A model generated the notes under the pieces. That model was not told where the DNA came from. It did no database searches and worked only from the letters and a program-made list of their open reading frames with translations. From contig NZ_CP014230.1 of NCBI RefSeq assembly GCF_001553625.1, positions 1,984,001 to 2,048,000 of the forward strand: 64,000 nucleotides of DNA, given 5' to 3'. Positions within the stretch are counted from its first letter, which is position 1. Each line of letters begins with the position of its first letter. Position numbers and translations under genes: made by a program. This stretch comes from Desulfomicrobium orale DSM 12838. GTDB taxonomy: Bacteria > Desulfobacterota > Desulfovibrionia > Desulfovibrionales > Desulfomicrobiaceae. Positions 16,495 to 25,681 of this stretch are shown here, one piece after another.

Positions 16495-18462
16495 TCAGTC
16501 CGCCTTGATGAATTCGATCAGTCTGGCCGCAGTGAAACCGTATTTTTCCTTCAGCTTCGAGGCCGGAGCCGAAGCGCCAAAGTGGTCCACCCCCCAGACC
16601 TTTCCGTCCAGCCCGACGTATTTGTACCACAGGCCGCTCCGCCCGGCCTCGATGGCCACCCGGCGGGTGACGGCCCTTGGCAGGACGCTTTCCCGGTATG
16701 CCTCGGGCTGTTCGTCGAAAAGTTCCATGCTGGGCACGGAGACCACCCGTATTTTTCGTTCCGGCAGGGCCCTGGCCGCTTCCAGAGCCAGATGCACTTC
16801 CGAGCCCGAGGCCAGCAGCAGGGTTTCCGGCCCTCCTTCGGGTTCGTGAACGATGTAGGCGCCTTTGGCCACATGGGCTTCCAGATCTTCGGGCAGGTCC
16901 AGCACGGGCAGCCCCTGGCGGGTGAAGATCAGCACCGAGGGGCGGGCGGACTGTCTGAGGGCCACGGCCATGCAGGCCGCACTTTCCCGCGCGTCGGCCG
17001 GGCGCAGGACCAGCAGGTTGGGGATGAGCCGCAGGGAACTGACATGCTCGACAGGCTGGTGCGTGGGGCCGTCCTCACCCACGAAAAAGGAGTCGTGAGT
17101 GAAAATGTGCAGCACGGGCAGCCCTTGCAGGGCGGACATGCGGATGGCGTTTCGCTCATAATCCGAGAAAACCAGGAACGTGGCCCCGAAGGGCGTCACC
17201 CCGCCGTGCAGGGCCATGCCGTTCAGCATGGCGGCCATGGGGAATTCCCGCACGCCGAAACAGAGGTTGCGGCCCAGAGGATTTTTCAGGGCGTGGAAAA
17301 TGCCGTGGGTCTTGCGGAATCCTTCTGTCTGGTTGGATGGGTCCAGGTCCGCCGATCCGCCCATGAGGCCCGGCAGCTGTCCGGCCAGCGCGTTCAGACA
17401 GAGGCCGAACGCCTTGCGTGTGGGCACGCTGGCTCCGGTCTCGAAGGTCGGCCAGGTCAGGGACCGCTGACAGACGGGCTGGGTGGCTTCGGTCCATTTC
17501 CGGGCAAATTCCGGTGTCTTGAGCCGGGCCGCGAGGGTTTGGTCCCAGGCTGCGCGGGCGGCGGACAGTTCGTCGAAGCGGGCGCGGAAATGGGTCAATA
17601 CGTCTTCGGGCAGGAAGTATTCTTCGTCCGGCAGGCCGAGCCCGGTCTTGGTGGCCGAGATCTCCCCGTCCGGCAGGGGTGCGCCGTGAGTGGCTTCGCT
17701 GCCTTCCATGGTGGCGCATCCCCTGGCCATGACCGTGTGCCCGATGATCAGGGTGGGGCGGTCCGTTTCCGCCTGTCCGTCCCGGATGGCCCGGCGGATC
17801 TGCCCGTGGTCGTGTCCGTCGATCTCCAGCACCTGCCAGTGCATGCTTTCAAACAGGGCCTTGTAATCTGTGGTGTCCACCCGTTCGGTGGGACCCGCCA
17901 GCTGCACCTTGTTGCTGTCGTAAAAAACGATGAGCCGTCCCAGTCCCCACCGGCCGCACAGGGCCGCGCTGCCCAGGCAGACGGGTTCCTGCAGGTCGCC
18001 GTCCGAAGCCAGCACATAGGTGAAATGTCCGGCCGTTTCCTCATCCAGCCAGGCGCGCAGAAAGGCCTCGGCCACGGCCATGCCTCCGGCCATGGCGAAA
18101 CCCTGGCCCAGCGGCCCGGTGGTCGCTTCCACGCCCTCGGTCATGTCGTGTTCCGGATGCCCCGGAGTCTTGCTGCCGAGCTGGCGGAAGGCGCGCAGAT
18201 CGTCCAGGCCGAGAATCCCGCGCAGAACAAGCAGGGCGTAGAGCAGGGCCGATTCGTGTCCGGCGGACAGGACGAAGCGGTCCCGGTTGAACCAGCGGGC
18301 GTCACCGGGGTCGAAACGCAGGAAATCCCTGAACAGGATGTAGGCGAAATCCGCCGAGGACATGGCTCCGCCGGGATGCCCGGAGTTGGCGGTGCGGACG
18401 GTGTCCATGATCAGGCCCTTGATCACATTGACGGCTTTGCGGTCCATTTCGGAATTGCTCAT
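16495..18462 (-). CDS. tkt: Transketolase
   Basis: 655-residue thiamine-diphosphate enzyme of the non-oxidative pentose phosphate pathway that moves two-carbon ketol units between sugar phosphates. Visible are the N-terminal TANSGHPGGAMS near residue 24, the diphosphate/magnesium site SDGDLQEP with FYDSN about 30 residues later, and the pyrimidine-domain DSFFVGEDGPTHQPVEH near residue 465 with its catalytic histidine. Length is normal. It lies 24 bases after rpiB and 103 bases before glpX in the same operon, which joins pentose and hexose phosphate interconversion. Confidence 0.96.
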   Translation of the reverse strand: MSNSEMDRKAVNVIKGLIMDTVRTANSGHPGGAMSSADFAYILFRDFLRFDPGDARWFNRDRFVLSAGHESALLYALLVLRGILGLDDLRAFRQLGSKTPGHPEHDMTEGVEATTGPLGQGFAMAGGMAVAEAFLRAWLDEETAGHFTYVLASDGDLQEPVCLGSAALCGRWGLGRLIVFYDSNKVQLAGPTERVDTTDYKALFESMHWQVLEIDGHDHGQIRRAIRDGQAETDRPTLIIGHTVMARGCATMEGSEATHGAPLPDGEISATKTGLGLPDEEYFLPEDVLTHFRARFDELSAARAAWDQTLAARLKTPEFARKWTEATQPVCQRSLTWPTFETGASVPTRKAFGLCLNALAGQLPGLMGGSADLDPSNQTEGFRKTHGIFHALKNPLGRNLCFGVREFPMAAMLNGMALHGGVTPFGATFLVFSDYERNAIRMSALQGLPVLHIFTHDSFFVGEDGPTHQPVEHVSSLRLIPNLLVLRPADARESAACMAVALRQSARPSVLIFTRQGLPVLDLPEDLEAHVAKGAYIVHEPEGGPETLLLASGSEVHLALEAARALPERKIRVVSVPSMELFDEQPEAYRESVLPRAVTRRVAIEAGRSGLWYKYVGLDGKVWGVDHFGASAPASKLKEKYGFTAARLIEFIKAD

Positions 18463-18486
18463 GGCGGTTCTCGCGGGATTTGGGGG

Positions 18487-18912
18487 TTACAGGGTGTCGA
18501 TGAGGTCGATGCGGCGCTGATGGCGGCCGCCGTCGAAATCCGCGTCCAGAAAGGCGTCGGTGATGGCTCTGGCCAGATCCGGGCCGATGATGCGCTCGCC
18601 CAGACACAGCACGTTGGCCCCGTTGTGCCGGCGGCTCATGCGGGCCATGTGTTCGTTGGCGCACAGGGCGGCGCGGATGCCCTTCACCCGGTTGGCGGCC
18701 ATGGACATGCCGATGCCCGACCCGCAGATGAGAATGCCCAGAGCCTTCTCGGCCAGCACCAGGCGGGTCAGTTCCCGGGCGATGCGCGGATAGTCGCAGC
18801 TTTCGCGGGAAAAAGCGCCGACGTCGTGGATTTCGAAGCGGTCGGACACATGGGTCGCCAGCATCTGTTTCAGGCCGAGGCCCGCGTGGTCCGAGCCGAG
18901 AATGATCTTCAT
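18487..18912 (-). CDS. rpiB: Ribose-5-phosphate isomerase B
   Basis: 141 residues of the RpiB/LacAB family, interconverting ribose-5-phosphate and ribulose-5-phosphate. The active-site CGSGIGMSMAANRVKGIRA (catalytic Cys near 66) and the RRHNGANVLCLG block (phosphate-binding His and Asn) are intact. Its ATG overlaps the stop of the coiled-coil gene upstream by four bases, and tkt follows after 24 bases, so translation is coupled. Confidence 0.95.
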   Translation of the reverse strand: MKIILGSDHAGLGLKQMLATHVSDRFEIHDVGAFSRESCDYPRIARELTRLVLAEKALGILICGSGIGMSMAANRVKGIRAALCANEHMARMSRRHNGANVLCLGERIIGPDLARAITDAFLDADFDGGRHQRRIDLIDTL

Positions 18913-19229
18913 CTGTCCTCCGCGCCCGAGCGGGACTTCAGGAATTCGCGCCGGGCGGCGGCCAGTTCCTCTTCCAGATAGTTGATTTCCTCTTTCAGGA
19001 ATTCAATCTGCTTCAGCAGGAGGTCGTTGTCGCCGGTCTGCGGATCGAATGTCCGGCCTTCGGCGAGGGCGTCGGCATAGCTTCTGCCCAGATTCCGGCA
19101 TTCCTCGTTCAGACGCTTTTCGATCTGCCGGATTTCCCACCTGCGGCAGGCGCTGGTGAACGCCCACCGGGATTCTTCAAAAAGGACGATGAAGCCGCTT
19201 CGCGCGGCCCGAAGCATGTCTTTGAGCAT
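18909..19229 (-). CDS. Small predicted coiled-coil protein of unknown function
   Basis: 106 residues, not recognised. The sequence is rich in charged residues; residues 33-100 (LLKQIEFLKEEINYLEEELAA and neighbours) have strong heptad character, suggesting a coiled coil. There is no signal peptide or transmembrane segment. It lies 15 bases after the LolB-like gene and overlaps rpiB by four bases, so it is a genuine member of the operon. It might be a scaffold or regulator of the pentose enzymes, but nothing in the sequence shows this. Confidence 0.7.
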   Translation of the reverse strand: MLKDMLRAARSGFIVLFEESRWAFTSACRRWEIRQIEKRLNEECRNLGRSYADALAEGRTFDPQTGDNDLLLKQIEFLKEEINYLEEELAAARREFLKSRSGAEDR

Positions 19230-19244
19230 TGGCCCTCCGGTATC

Positions 19245-20150
19245 TTACTGATGGTGGGGAGAAGTCACTTCAATCCATTGTGTTTCAGGAGGCAGATGCA
19301 GGGTCAGCTCTTCGGCACGCCATGCGGCCTGTTCCAGAGATTTGACCCGGAGCACGGCCCTGCCGTCTCTGGCGGATGTGAACGTGTATTTGCGGTAAAG
19401 CCGCCTGTCCGGGAACTGCTCCAGGACGTAGGGCTGCTCGCAGGTGAGGACCCAGCCGTCCCGGCCGCGGATGGTCAGCGGGTCCGTCCCGGCTCCGGCC
19501 TCCGCGAAAAGCGTCATGCCGCCGCGGAAAACGAAACGGAAACGGCCCTGGGGCAGTTCCTGAACCGAGGCGTATCCGCCGCCGAGAATGGGGGCCAGAT
19601 CGCCGGTGAGGAGTGCGCTGATTTCCCTGGCGTCGAAGGGCACGGGAATGTTGAAGATCTCCAGCCCGGCCCTGGCCCGCGCGTGGCGGTAAGCCTTGTG
19701 CTCCGAGGGCAGATAGGCCACCCACAGGTCGGGCGATTCCCGGATCATGGCTACGGAAGAACCCGCGCCGGAAGCCAGATCCAGCCGGATGAGGGACGAG
19801 GCGAGTCCCCATATCTGTCCCGTCAGCCTGCCGGTGCGCTCGCTGGTTTCCACCTGCAGGGAGAATCTGGCGGTCAGGGGCTGTTCCGTGGCGTTTTCAG
19901 GGTGCAGACTGGTCCAGACGGCGGCCACGTCGGCGAAATCCCGCATGGGAGCCTGAGTGGCGCATCCGGCCAGAAGCAGCATGGCCAGAAGCGAAACGGC
20001 GGCCCATGGCCGGGTCCGGGTCTTGCGGAAGATGGCGGAAAATTTTGCGGACAGGCGGCCAGGGCAGACCATGGCCGGCGTGTCCGAAAGCGCGGTTTTT
20101 CCGGAACGGTGCGACGGCCGGGAGGCTTTTGGCGTGTTCGGGCGGTTCAT
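19245..20150 (-). CDS. LolB-like outer-membrane lipoprotein (DUF4292-type)
   Basis: About 301 residues if started at 20150, where the ATG overlaps the preceding TGA by four bases. A lipobox LLLAGC near residues 57-62 follows a hydrophobic stretch, unusually far from the start; the in-frame ATG at 20072 would give a more normal signal peptide. The mature part (ARFSLQVETSERTGRLTGQIWG, then LRLDLAS-like strands) resembles the LolB/LppX beta-half-barrel that accepts lipoproteins at the outer membrane. Its neighbour is a TPR lipoprotein, a pairing common in this order. Function is inferred from fold only. Confidence 0.75.
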   Translation of the reverse strand: MNRPNTPKASRPSHRSGKTALSDTPAMVCPGRLSAKFSAIFRKTRTRPWAAVSLLAMLLLAGCATQAPMRDFADVAAVWTSLHPENATEQPLTARFSLQVETSERTGRLTGQIWGLASSLIRLDLASGAGSSVAMIRESPDLWVAYLPSEHKAYRHARARAGLEIFNIPVPFDAREISALLTGDLAPILGGGYASVQELPQGRFRFVFRGGMTLFAEAGAGTDPLTIRGRDGWVLTCEQPYVLEQFPDRRLYRKYTFTSARDGRAVLRVKSLEQAAWRAEELTLHLPPETQWIEVTSPHHQ

Positions 20151-21841
20151 TTTTTGTCCAGTCCGTCCAGTTTGGCGCGGACGCCCGGGGCGTTGTCACC
20201 TTCCAGCTTCAGGGCCCTGGAGTAGCCCTTGTGCGCTTCTCCGGGCAGGCCGAGGGCGGCGGCAATATCGCCGTAATGCTCCCATATGACCGGGTCCGTT
20301 TCCACAAAGCGCACGGCCCTTTTGATCTCCTGCCAGGCGCGGCGGATTTCTCCCTGGCGGAAGTACACCCAGGCCAGGGAGTCGATGTAATAGCCGTTGT
20401 CGGGTTTGATCCGCAGGGCGTTTTCGATGAGCGTCTCCGCTCGTTCCAGATCCCGGCCCTCGTCGGCCAGGGTATAGCCCAGAAAATTGAGGGCGTCGGC
20501 GTGCTCGGGGTCGGCCATGATGACTTTTTCCATCACCGCGAAGGCCAGATCCCGATGTCCCATGCGGTCATGGAGCAGACCCAGACGGTACAGGACAGCC
20601 GTGTCTTTTGGCCAGGTACCGGCGGCCTTGAGCAGAGTCTCCAGAGCGGCCTGTGTGTCCCCGGCCCGCTCGTCCAGCTCGGCCAGAAGCAGGGGAAAAT
20701 CCGGCTGGCCGGGAAATTTTCCGATGGCTTCGCGGCACAGAGTCCGGGCGTCCTGTTCTCTGCCGGTCTGAAACAGCAGATGGACACGGAAGAGAAGGCC
20801 GCGTTCGTAGTGCGGGTGTGCGGCGGGAATGGCTTCCAGATAGGTCAGGGCCCCGGCCGGATTCTCGCGGCCTTCGTACTCCAGCAGGGCCAGCTGGAAC
20901 AGCGCGTCGGCGGGAATGGGCTCCCGGCTGGCCAGGGGCTCCAGGATCTGCGCCGCGTGCTCCGGAAAACCCTGGGAGATGAACAGACCGGCGGCCTCCA
21001 GAATCAGATCCAGATCCTCGGGATACTGGCGGACCACGGCCAGAGCCCGGTCCGGATCGTTCAGCTTCAGGTTGATGTCGGCCACCTTGAGCACGATCTG
21101 CGGATTGTCGCTTCCGGATTCGAGCAGATGCGAAAAAGCGCGCTCGGCCTCGATGTAGTTCTTCCGCGACTCGTGGGTGAGGCCCAGTTCCACCCAGGCG
21201 TCGAAATATTCGGGCTCGGCGGTCACCGCCCGGCGGAGGTGGGCGACGGCCCGGTCCAGCAGGCCCAACCCGGCCAGGGCCTTGCCCAGCAGGAAATGGG
21301 TGACGGCCGTGGCCTGGTCTTTGGGGATGGCTGACAGCCGGTCCGCCGCGTCGTCGAAGCGGTGCTGCTCCATGCGGTACGCGGCGGCCTCGTGCAGGAT
21401 GTCCAGGCGCTGCGGCGCACGCGGATTCCCGGCCAGGTATTCGTCCAGGGTCAGCACCGCGTCGTCGAACCGCTTCTGGGCGGCGTAGGTCTTGGCCAGA
21501 AGACCCAGCAGGGAATACGATTCGGGAAAGGCGTCCAGCCCCTGCCTGAGAACGCGGATGGCGTCCGGGAAGCGGGAATTTCTCCAGTACAGATGCCCGA
21601 GTTCGGCGTAGAGTTCCGGGGACGGCGCGAGGGAAACGGCTTTCTCCATGGCCTGGGCCGCGGCTTCGGGCTTCTGGTCACGCGCGTACGCCCAGGAGGC
21701 CAGGTAGGAATAGATGGCCTGGGCGTCCGGCGTGTCGGAAACAGGAGGCTCGATGGGCACACCCTCGAAATGCTGCGGAGCGGGGTGTCCGGCGCAGGCG
21801 CACAGGCCCGCCAGCAGGAAAAGACAGATGATTCTGCTCAT
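20147..21841 (-). CDS. TPR-repeat lipoprotein
   Basis: 564 residues. The start at 21841 gives MSRIICLFLLAGLCACAGH, a clear lipoprotein signal with CA-C lipobox; a longer open frame upstream (to 21931) reads back into the end of rpoH and is not used. The rest is an array of about 12-14 tetratricopeptide repeats, e.g. PELYAELGHLYWRNSRFPDA and PEYFDAWVELGLTHESRKNY, forming a superhelical protein-binding surface. Such proteins are outer-membrane or periplasmic scaffolds for envelope assembly. It is coupled to the LolB-like gene by a four-base overlap and follows rpoH by 79 bases. Confidence 0.88.
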   Translation of the reverse strand: MSRIICLFLLAGLCACAGHPAPQHFEGVPIEPPVSDTPDAQAIYSYLASWAYARDQKPEAAAQAMEKAVSLAPSPELYAELGHLYWRNSRFPDAIRVLRQGLDAFPESYSLLGLLAKTYAAQKRFDDAVLTLDEYLAGNPRAPQRLDILHEAAAYRMEQHRFDDAADRLSAIPKDQATAVTHFLLGKALAGLGLLDRAVAHLRRAVTAEPEYFDAWVELGLTHESRKNYIEAERAFSHLLESGSDNPQIVLKVADINLKLNDPDRALAVVRQYPEDLDLILEAAGLFISQGFPEHAAQILEPLASREPIPADALFQLALLEYEGRENPAGALTYLEAIPAAHPHYERGLLFRVHLLFQTGREQDARTLCREAIGKFPGQPDFPLLLAELDERAGDTQAALETLLKAAGTWPKDTAVLYRLGLLHDRMGHRDLAFAVMEKVIMADPEHADALNFLGYTLADEGRDLERAETLIENALRIKPDNGYYIDSLAWVYFRQGEIRRAWQEIKRAVRFVETDPVIWEHYGDIAAALGLPGEAHKGYSRALKLEGDNAPGVRAKLDGLDKK

Positions 21842-21920
21842 GAGATGGTTTTTCCGGCACGGCCGTGTTTGCGGAACCGCGCAATCCGGTGGATTTTCCT
21901 GCCCGGCACGGCGTGGAGCC

Positions 21921-23009
21921 TCATTCTTCATGTTCGATCCATTCCTGGGAAAAATCCTGGATGGTGGTGGACATCCGTTCCTTGATCTTCTGCAGCAGAC
22001 GGGCCTCGATCTGGCGTACCCGCTCCCTGGTGATGCCGTACTTGTCGCCGATCTCGCGCAGGGTCACGGGGCTGTCCGCCAGCAGGCGCTCCTCGAGGAT
22101 GTCCAGTTCCTTTTCGTTCAGCTCGTCCCGGATGGCGGCGATGTTGTCGTGCAGAAGACCGTGGATTTCGTCCGAGGCCATCTGCGCCTCGATGCCCGGT
22201 TCCAGAGCCGGGATGAAGTCCATGGGGGTGAAGCCGGAGTCGGAGGAGCCCACCTGCATGTCCAGGGACATGTCGTGCTGGCCCAGACGCTGGCCCATCT
22301 CGATGATATCGCTTTCGGAGACATGCAGGTTCCGGGACAGGGTGGACGTGTCCGGGTCGTAGCCCTGGGCCTGCAGCCGCTGGCGCTCCTTGCCCAGATT
22401 GTAGAACAGCTTGCGCTGGGCCTGGGTGGTCCCGATCTTGACCATGCGCCAGTTGTCCATGATGAATTTGAGGATGTAGGCCTTGATCCAGAACGAAGCG
22501 TAGTAGGAAAACTTGATGCCCTTGTCCGGGTCGAATTTCTGTACGGCCTTCATGAGCCCCACGTTGCCTTCCTGGATCAGGTCCAGCACGTTTTTCATCC
22601 AGCGGCGCTGGAAATCCATGGCGATCTTGACCACCAGCCGCAGATTGGAGGTGATCAGGGTGAAGGCCGCGGCGTCTTCCTTTTCGTCGCGGTAGCGGCG
22701 GGCCAGGCTGAATTCCTCATCGGGTTCCAGGGCGCGGAATTTTTTTATTTCCTGAAGATAAATCTGCAGCGGATCGAGGCTGCCCGTCTCCCGCCGCGCC
22801 GGAGGGGCCAGAGTGAGCGGAGCGACCTGCGAGCCGGTGGGTTCGGAATCCTGCCCGCCGTCTCCGTCTTCCAGAGACATGAAATCCGGCTCGTCCTCTC
22901 CGTCTTCCAGATCCATGAAGTCCTCCTCGTCCACGGAGACGGGCTGGTCGAACTCTTCCTCGGGAGACCGGGAGGCGTTCATGTCGGCGGGCGCGGTGGA
23001 TGTGGTCAT
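21921..23009 (-). CDS. rpoH: RpoH-type alternative sigma factor with acidic N-terminal extension
   Basis: 362 residues. Regions 1.2-4.2 of sigma-70 are present: NLRLVVKIAMDFQRRW, LIQEGNVGLMKAVQKFDP (region 2), the sigma-32-specific QAQRKLFYNLGKERQRL (RpoH box) and the C-terminal LREIGDKYGITRERVRQIEARLL helix-turn-helix that reads the -35 element. About 75 extra residues at the N-terminus are strongly acidic and hold a doubled DFM(D/S)LEDG motif, not part of the usual RpoH. It should direct heat-shock or envelope-stress genes. It heads the operon of lipoprotein and sugar-phosphate genes. Confidence 0.88.
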   Translation of the reverse strand: MTTSTAPADMNASRSPEEEFDQPVSVDEEDFMDLEDGEDEPDFMSLEDGDGGQDSEPTGSQVAPLTLAPPARRETGSLDPLQIYLQEIKKFRALEPDEEFSLARRYRDEKEDAAAFTLITSNLRLVVKIAMDFQRRWMKNVLDLIQEGNVGLMKAVQKFDPDKGIKFSYYASFWIKAYILKFIMDNWRMVKIGTTQAQRKLFYNLGKERQRLQAQGYDPDTSTLSRNLHVSESDIIEMGQRLGQHDMSLDMQVGSSDSGFTPMDFIPALEPGIEAQMASDEIHGLLHDNIAAIRDELNEKELDILEERLLADSPVTLREIGDKYGITRERVRQIEARLLQKIKERMSTTIQDFSQEWIEHEE

Positions 23010-23061
23010 TGTTCCGTGTGGGTAGCGATGCGGGAGAGCGTTCTCCGTTCAGGAATCTTTG

Positions 23062-23090
23062 CCCATAGAGTTTTTATTTGTCCTTTTCAA
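23062..23090 (-). promoter_or_regulatory. Candidate sigma-70 promoter of rpoH
   Basis: On the minus strand TTGAAA (23090-23085), 17-bp spacer and TATGGG (23067-23062), giving a leader of about 46 bases before the ATG at 23009. The -35 matches five of six consensus bases; the -10 matches three of six. Confidence 0.5.
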
Positions 23091-23162
23091 TGATTTTAAG
23101 TAGGGCCCGTTGTCTACTCTGGGCTGGCGGGCGGCCTGGACAGTTTGTCACGGAGTTTGGGG

Positions 23163-25577
23163 ATGAACGGTTTTCGGGCTGCGCTGGCGGCGGACGGCAT
23201 TCTGATTTTCGACGGGGGCATGGGCAGCCTGCTCCAGCGGCGGGGGCTTGCGCCCGGGCAGTCACCGGAGGAATTCGGCATGGCGCATCCGGAAATCATT
23301 GCGGACATCCATGCCGGATACGCCTGTTCCGGGTCCAGGGTGGTGACCACCAACACATTCGGAGCCACGCGCTACAAACTGCCCGCCGGTCTGGACGTGT
23401 TCGCCGTCAACGAACTCATGGCCCGCACGGCCCGCCGCGCCGTGGGCGGCGGAGTGTTCGTGGCTGGCAGTGTGGGACCCACCGGCAAGATGGTCCATCC
23501 GCTGGGAGACATCAGTTTTCGTGGTCTGGTGGAGGTCTTCAAGGAGCAGATTCGCGGTCTGGCGGCGGGCGGAGCCGATGTCATCCTGGCGGAAACACAG
23601 TTCGATCTGGCCGAGGCCAGGGCCGTGGTCGTGGCCGCCCGGGAAGCGTGCGACCTGCCCGTGGGCGTGAGCATGACTTTCGAGGACGGGGTCAGTCTGA
23701 CCGGCACCACTCCGGAAGTCTTTGCCCTGACCATGGGCAATATGGGCGTGGATTTCATCGGCTCCAACTGCAGCGCCGGGCCGGAGCAGCTTGTCCAGGT
23801 GGCCAGAGCCATGCTGGAAGTTTCTGACCTGCCCGTTCTGATCCAGCCCAACGCCGGCCTGCCCGAACTGGTGGACGGCCGCACCGTGTTCCGTCTGCAA
23901 CCCGAGCCCTTCGCCGAGGCGGTGTCGGTTCTGGCGGCCGAAGGCGTGCGCTGTCTGGGCGGATGTTGCGGCACCACGCCGGACCATATCCGGGTCCTGG
24001 CCGCGCTGTGCGAGGGAAAGTTCGCGCCGCGCCCCGAACGCGGAAACCGTCCCTGCCTGGTGGTTTCGTCCCGCTCCGAGACCGTGGAATTCGGCTTCGA
24101 CCGCCCCTGCCGGATCATCGGGGAACGTATCAATCCCACGGGCAAGGCCGACCTGACGGCGGAACTGCAGCGTCTGGAGACCCGCCGCGTTCTGGCTCTG
24201 GCCGAAGAGCAGGCTGCTCAGGGGGCGGCAGTGCTGGATGTCAACGTGGGCGCGCCCATGGTGGACGAAACCCGCATGCTGCCCTTGGCTGTGACCGCCC
24301 TGACCAGCGCCCTGTCCATCCCCCTGTGTCTGGACACGAGTAATCCGGAAGCCATGCGCGCGGGGCTTGACGTCTATCCGGCGTCGCCCCTGGTCAATTC
24401 CATCAGCGGCGAGGCGGACCGCATGGAAGTGCTCGGTCCCCTGTGCCGGGATTACGGCGCACCGTTCATCCTGCTGCCCATCAAGGGGCGCAAGCTGCCC
24501 GTGACCGCCGCCGAACGGCTGGCCATCATCGAGGAGCTGCTGCTCAGGGCCGAGGCCCTGCGTATTCCCAAAAACCTGATTCTGGTGGACGCTCTGGCCC
24601 TGACCGTTTCTTCCAAGCCCGAAGCGGCGACGGCCTGCCTGGAGGTCATCCGCCACTGCCGGGAGCGTTGGGGGCTGGCCGCCACCATGGGGCTCTCCAA
24701 TATTTCCTTCGGCCTGCCCGCCAGGGACCTGGTCAACTCCACCTTTCTCGGCATGGCCGTGGGCGCGGGCATGGCTTCCTTCATCGCCAACCCCAATACC
24801 GTCCGGCTGCGGGAAACCCTGGCCGCGGCGGAACTGCTTCTGGGACGGGACCCTCAGGCCCGGAATTTCATCGATTCCTATTCAGGGTGGACGCCCGGTT
24901 CCGCTCCCGCCCCGGCCGCCCCAGCCGCATCCGGTGCAGAGGAGGGCAGCGCCGTGGCCCTGGCCGTGGTCAGGGGGCAGAAAGACCGCATCGCGGATCT
25001 TCTGGCCGAGCGCATCGCCGCCGGGGACGATCCGTTCGCTCTGGTGGACGGGGAGATGATCCCGGCCATCGCCACGGTCGGGGAAAAGTACGAGCGCAAG
25101 GAATATTTTTTGCCCCAGCTTCTGCTTTGCGCCGAGACCATGCAGACCGGGTTTGACTCCATCCGGCATCTGCTGGTGCGCGAGGGGCAGGATGCCAAGG
25201 CCACCATCGTCATGGCCACGGTGGAGGGGGACATTCACGACATCGGCAAGAACATCGTCTGCCTCATGCTCAGGAATTTCGGCTACGTGGTCGTCGATCT
25301 GGGCAAGGACGTGCGGGCCGAGGACATTGTCCGCACGGCCGAGGAGAAACACGCCGCGGTCATCGGCCTGTCGGCTCTCATGACCACGACCATGGTCCGC
25401 ATGGAGGATACGGTGCGCCTGGTGCGGGAGCGGGGGCTGACCTGCCGCGTCATGATCGGCGGGGCAGTGGTCAGTCAGGCCTATGCGGACCTTATCGGCG
25501 CCCACGGATACGCTGACGACGCCGTGGCCGCCGTGCGTGTGGCCACCCGGCTGTGCCGGGAAGTGGCCGGGGAGTAG
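23163..25577 (+). CDS. metH: Methionine synthase, cobalamin-dependent, short form
   Basis: 804 residues. Order: homocysteine S-methyltransferase domain (1-300; zinc cysteines in SNCSAGPEQ and GGCCGTTPDH), methyltetrahydrofolate-binding DHPS-like domain (about 315-580; GERINPTGKAD), B12 cap and B12-binding domains (about 600-804; the lower-ligand histidine in DIHDIGKN near residue 690). The C-terminal reactivation domain (SAM-binding, about 350 residues) of E. coli MetH is absent. This short form is usual in several anaerobes, where a separate activase may work. No cobalamin riboswitch fits in the 150-base gap to rpoH. Confidence 0.94.
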   Translation: MNGFRAALAADGILIFDGGMGSLLQRRGLAPGQSPEEFGMAHPEIIADIHAGYACSGSRVVTTNTFGATRYKLPAGLDVFAVNELMARTARRAVGGGVFVAGSVGPTGKMVHPLGDISFRGLVEVFKEQIRGLAAGGADVILAETQFDLAEARAVVVAAREACDLPVGVSMTFEDGVSLTGTTPEVFALTMGNMGVDFIGSNCSAGPEQLVQVARAMLEVSDLPVLIQPNAGLPELVDGRTVFRLQPEPFAEAVSVLAAEGVRCLGGCCGTTPDHIRVLAALCEGKFAPRPERGNRPCLVVSSRSETVEFGFDRPCRIIGERINPTGKADLTAELQRLETRRVLALAEEQAAQGAAVLDVNVGAPMVDETRMLPLAVTALTSALSIPLCLDTSNPEAMRAGLDVYPASPLVNSISGEADRMEVLGPLCRDYGAPFILLPIKGRKLPVTAAERLAIIEELLLRAEALRIPKNLILVDALALTVSSKPEAATACLEVIRHCRERWGLAATMGLSNISFGLPARDLVNSTFLGMAVGAGMASFIANPNTVRLRETLAAAELLLGRDPQARNFIDSYSGWTPGSAPAPAAPAASGAEEGSAVALAVVRGQKDRIADLLAERIAAGDDPFALVDGEMIPAIATVGEKYERKEYFLPQLLLCAETMQTGFDSIRHLLVREGQDAKATIVMATVEGDIHDIGKNIVCLMLRNFGYVVVDLGKDVRAEDIVRTAEEKHAAVIGLSALMTTTMVRMEDTVRLVRERGLTCRVMIGGAVVSQAYADLIGAHGYADDAVAAVRVATRLCREVAGE

Positions 25578-25681
25578 GGCGGGATTTTTCGCCCGCACCG
25601 GATTCCGGAAGCCCGGCGGAAGCGGCGGGATATGGGCCGCCGGGCAGTGCGGCCCGCCGCCTGACGGCAAACGGGGAGAAC

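Noticed and set aside
16480-18981. Very long open frame (833 codons) on the plus strand opposite transketolase and rpiB
   Set aside because: High GC content leaves antisense frames open; the minus strand encodes clear transketolase and RpiB motifs and the plus frame has no family resemblance.
23010-23162. Cobalamin or SAM riboswitch upstream of metH
   Set aside because: The gap is only about 150 bases and lacks recognisable conserved boxes.
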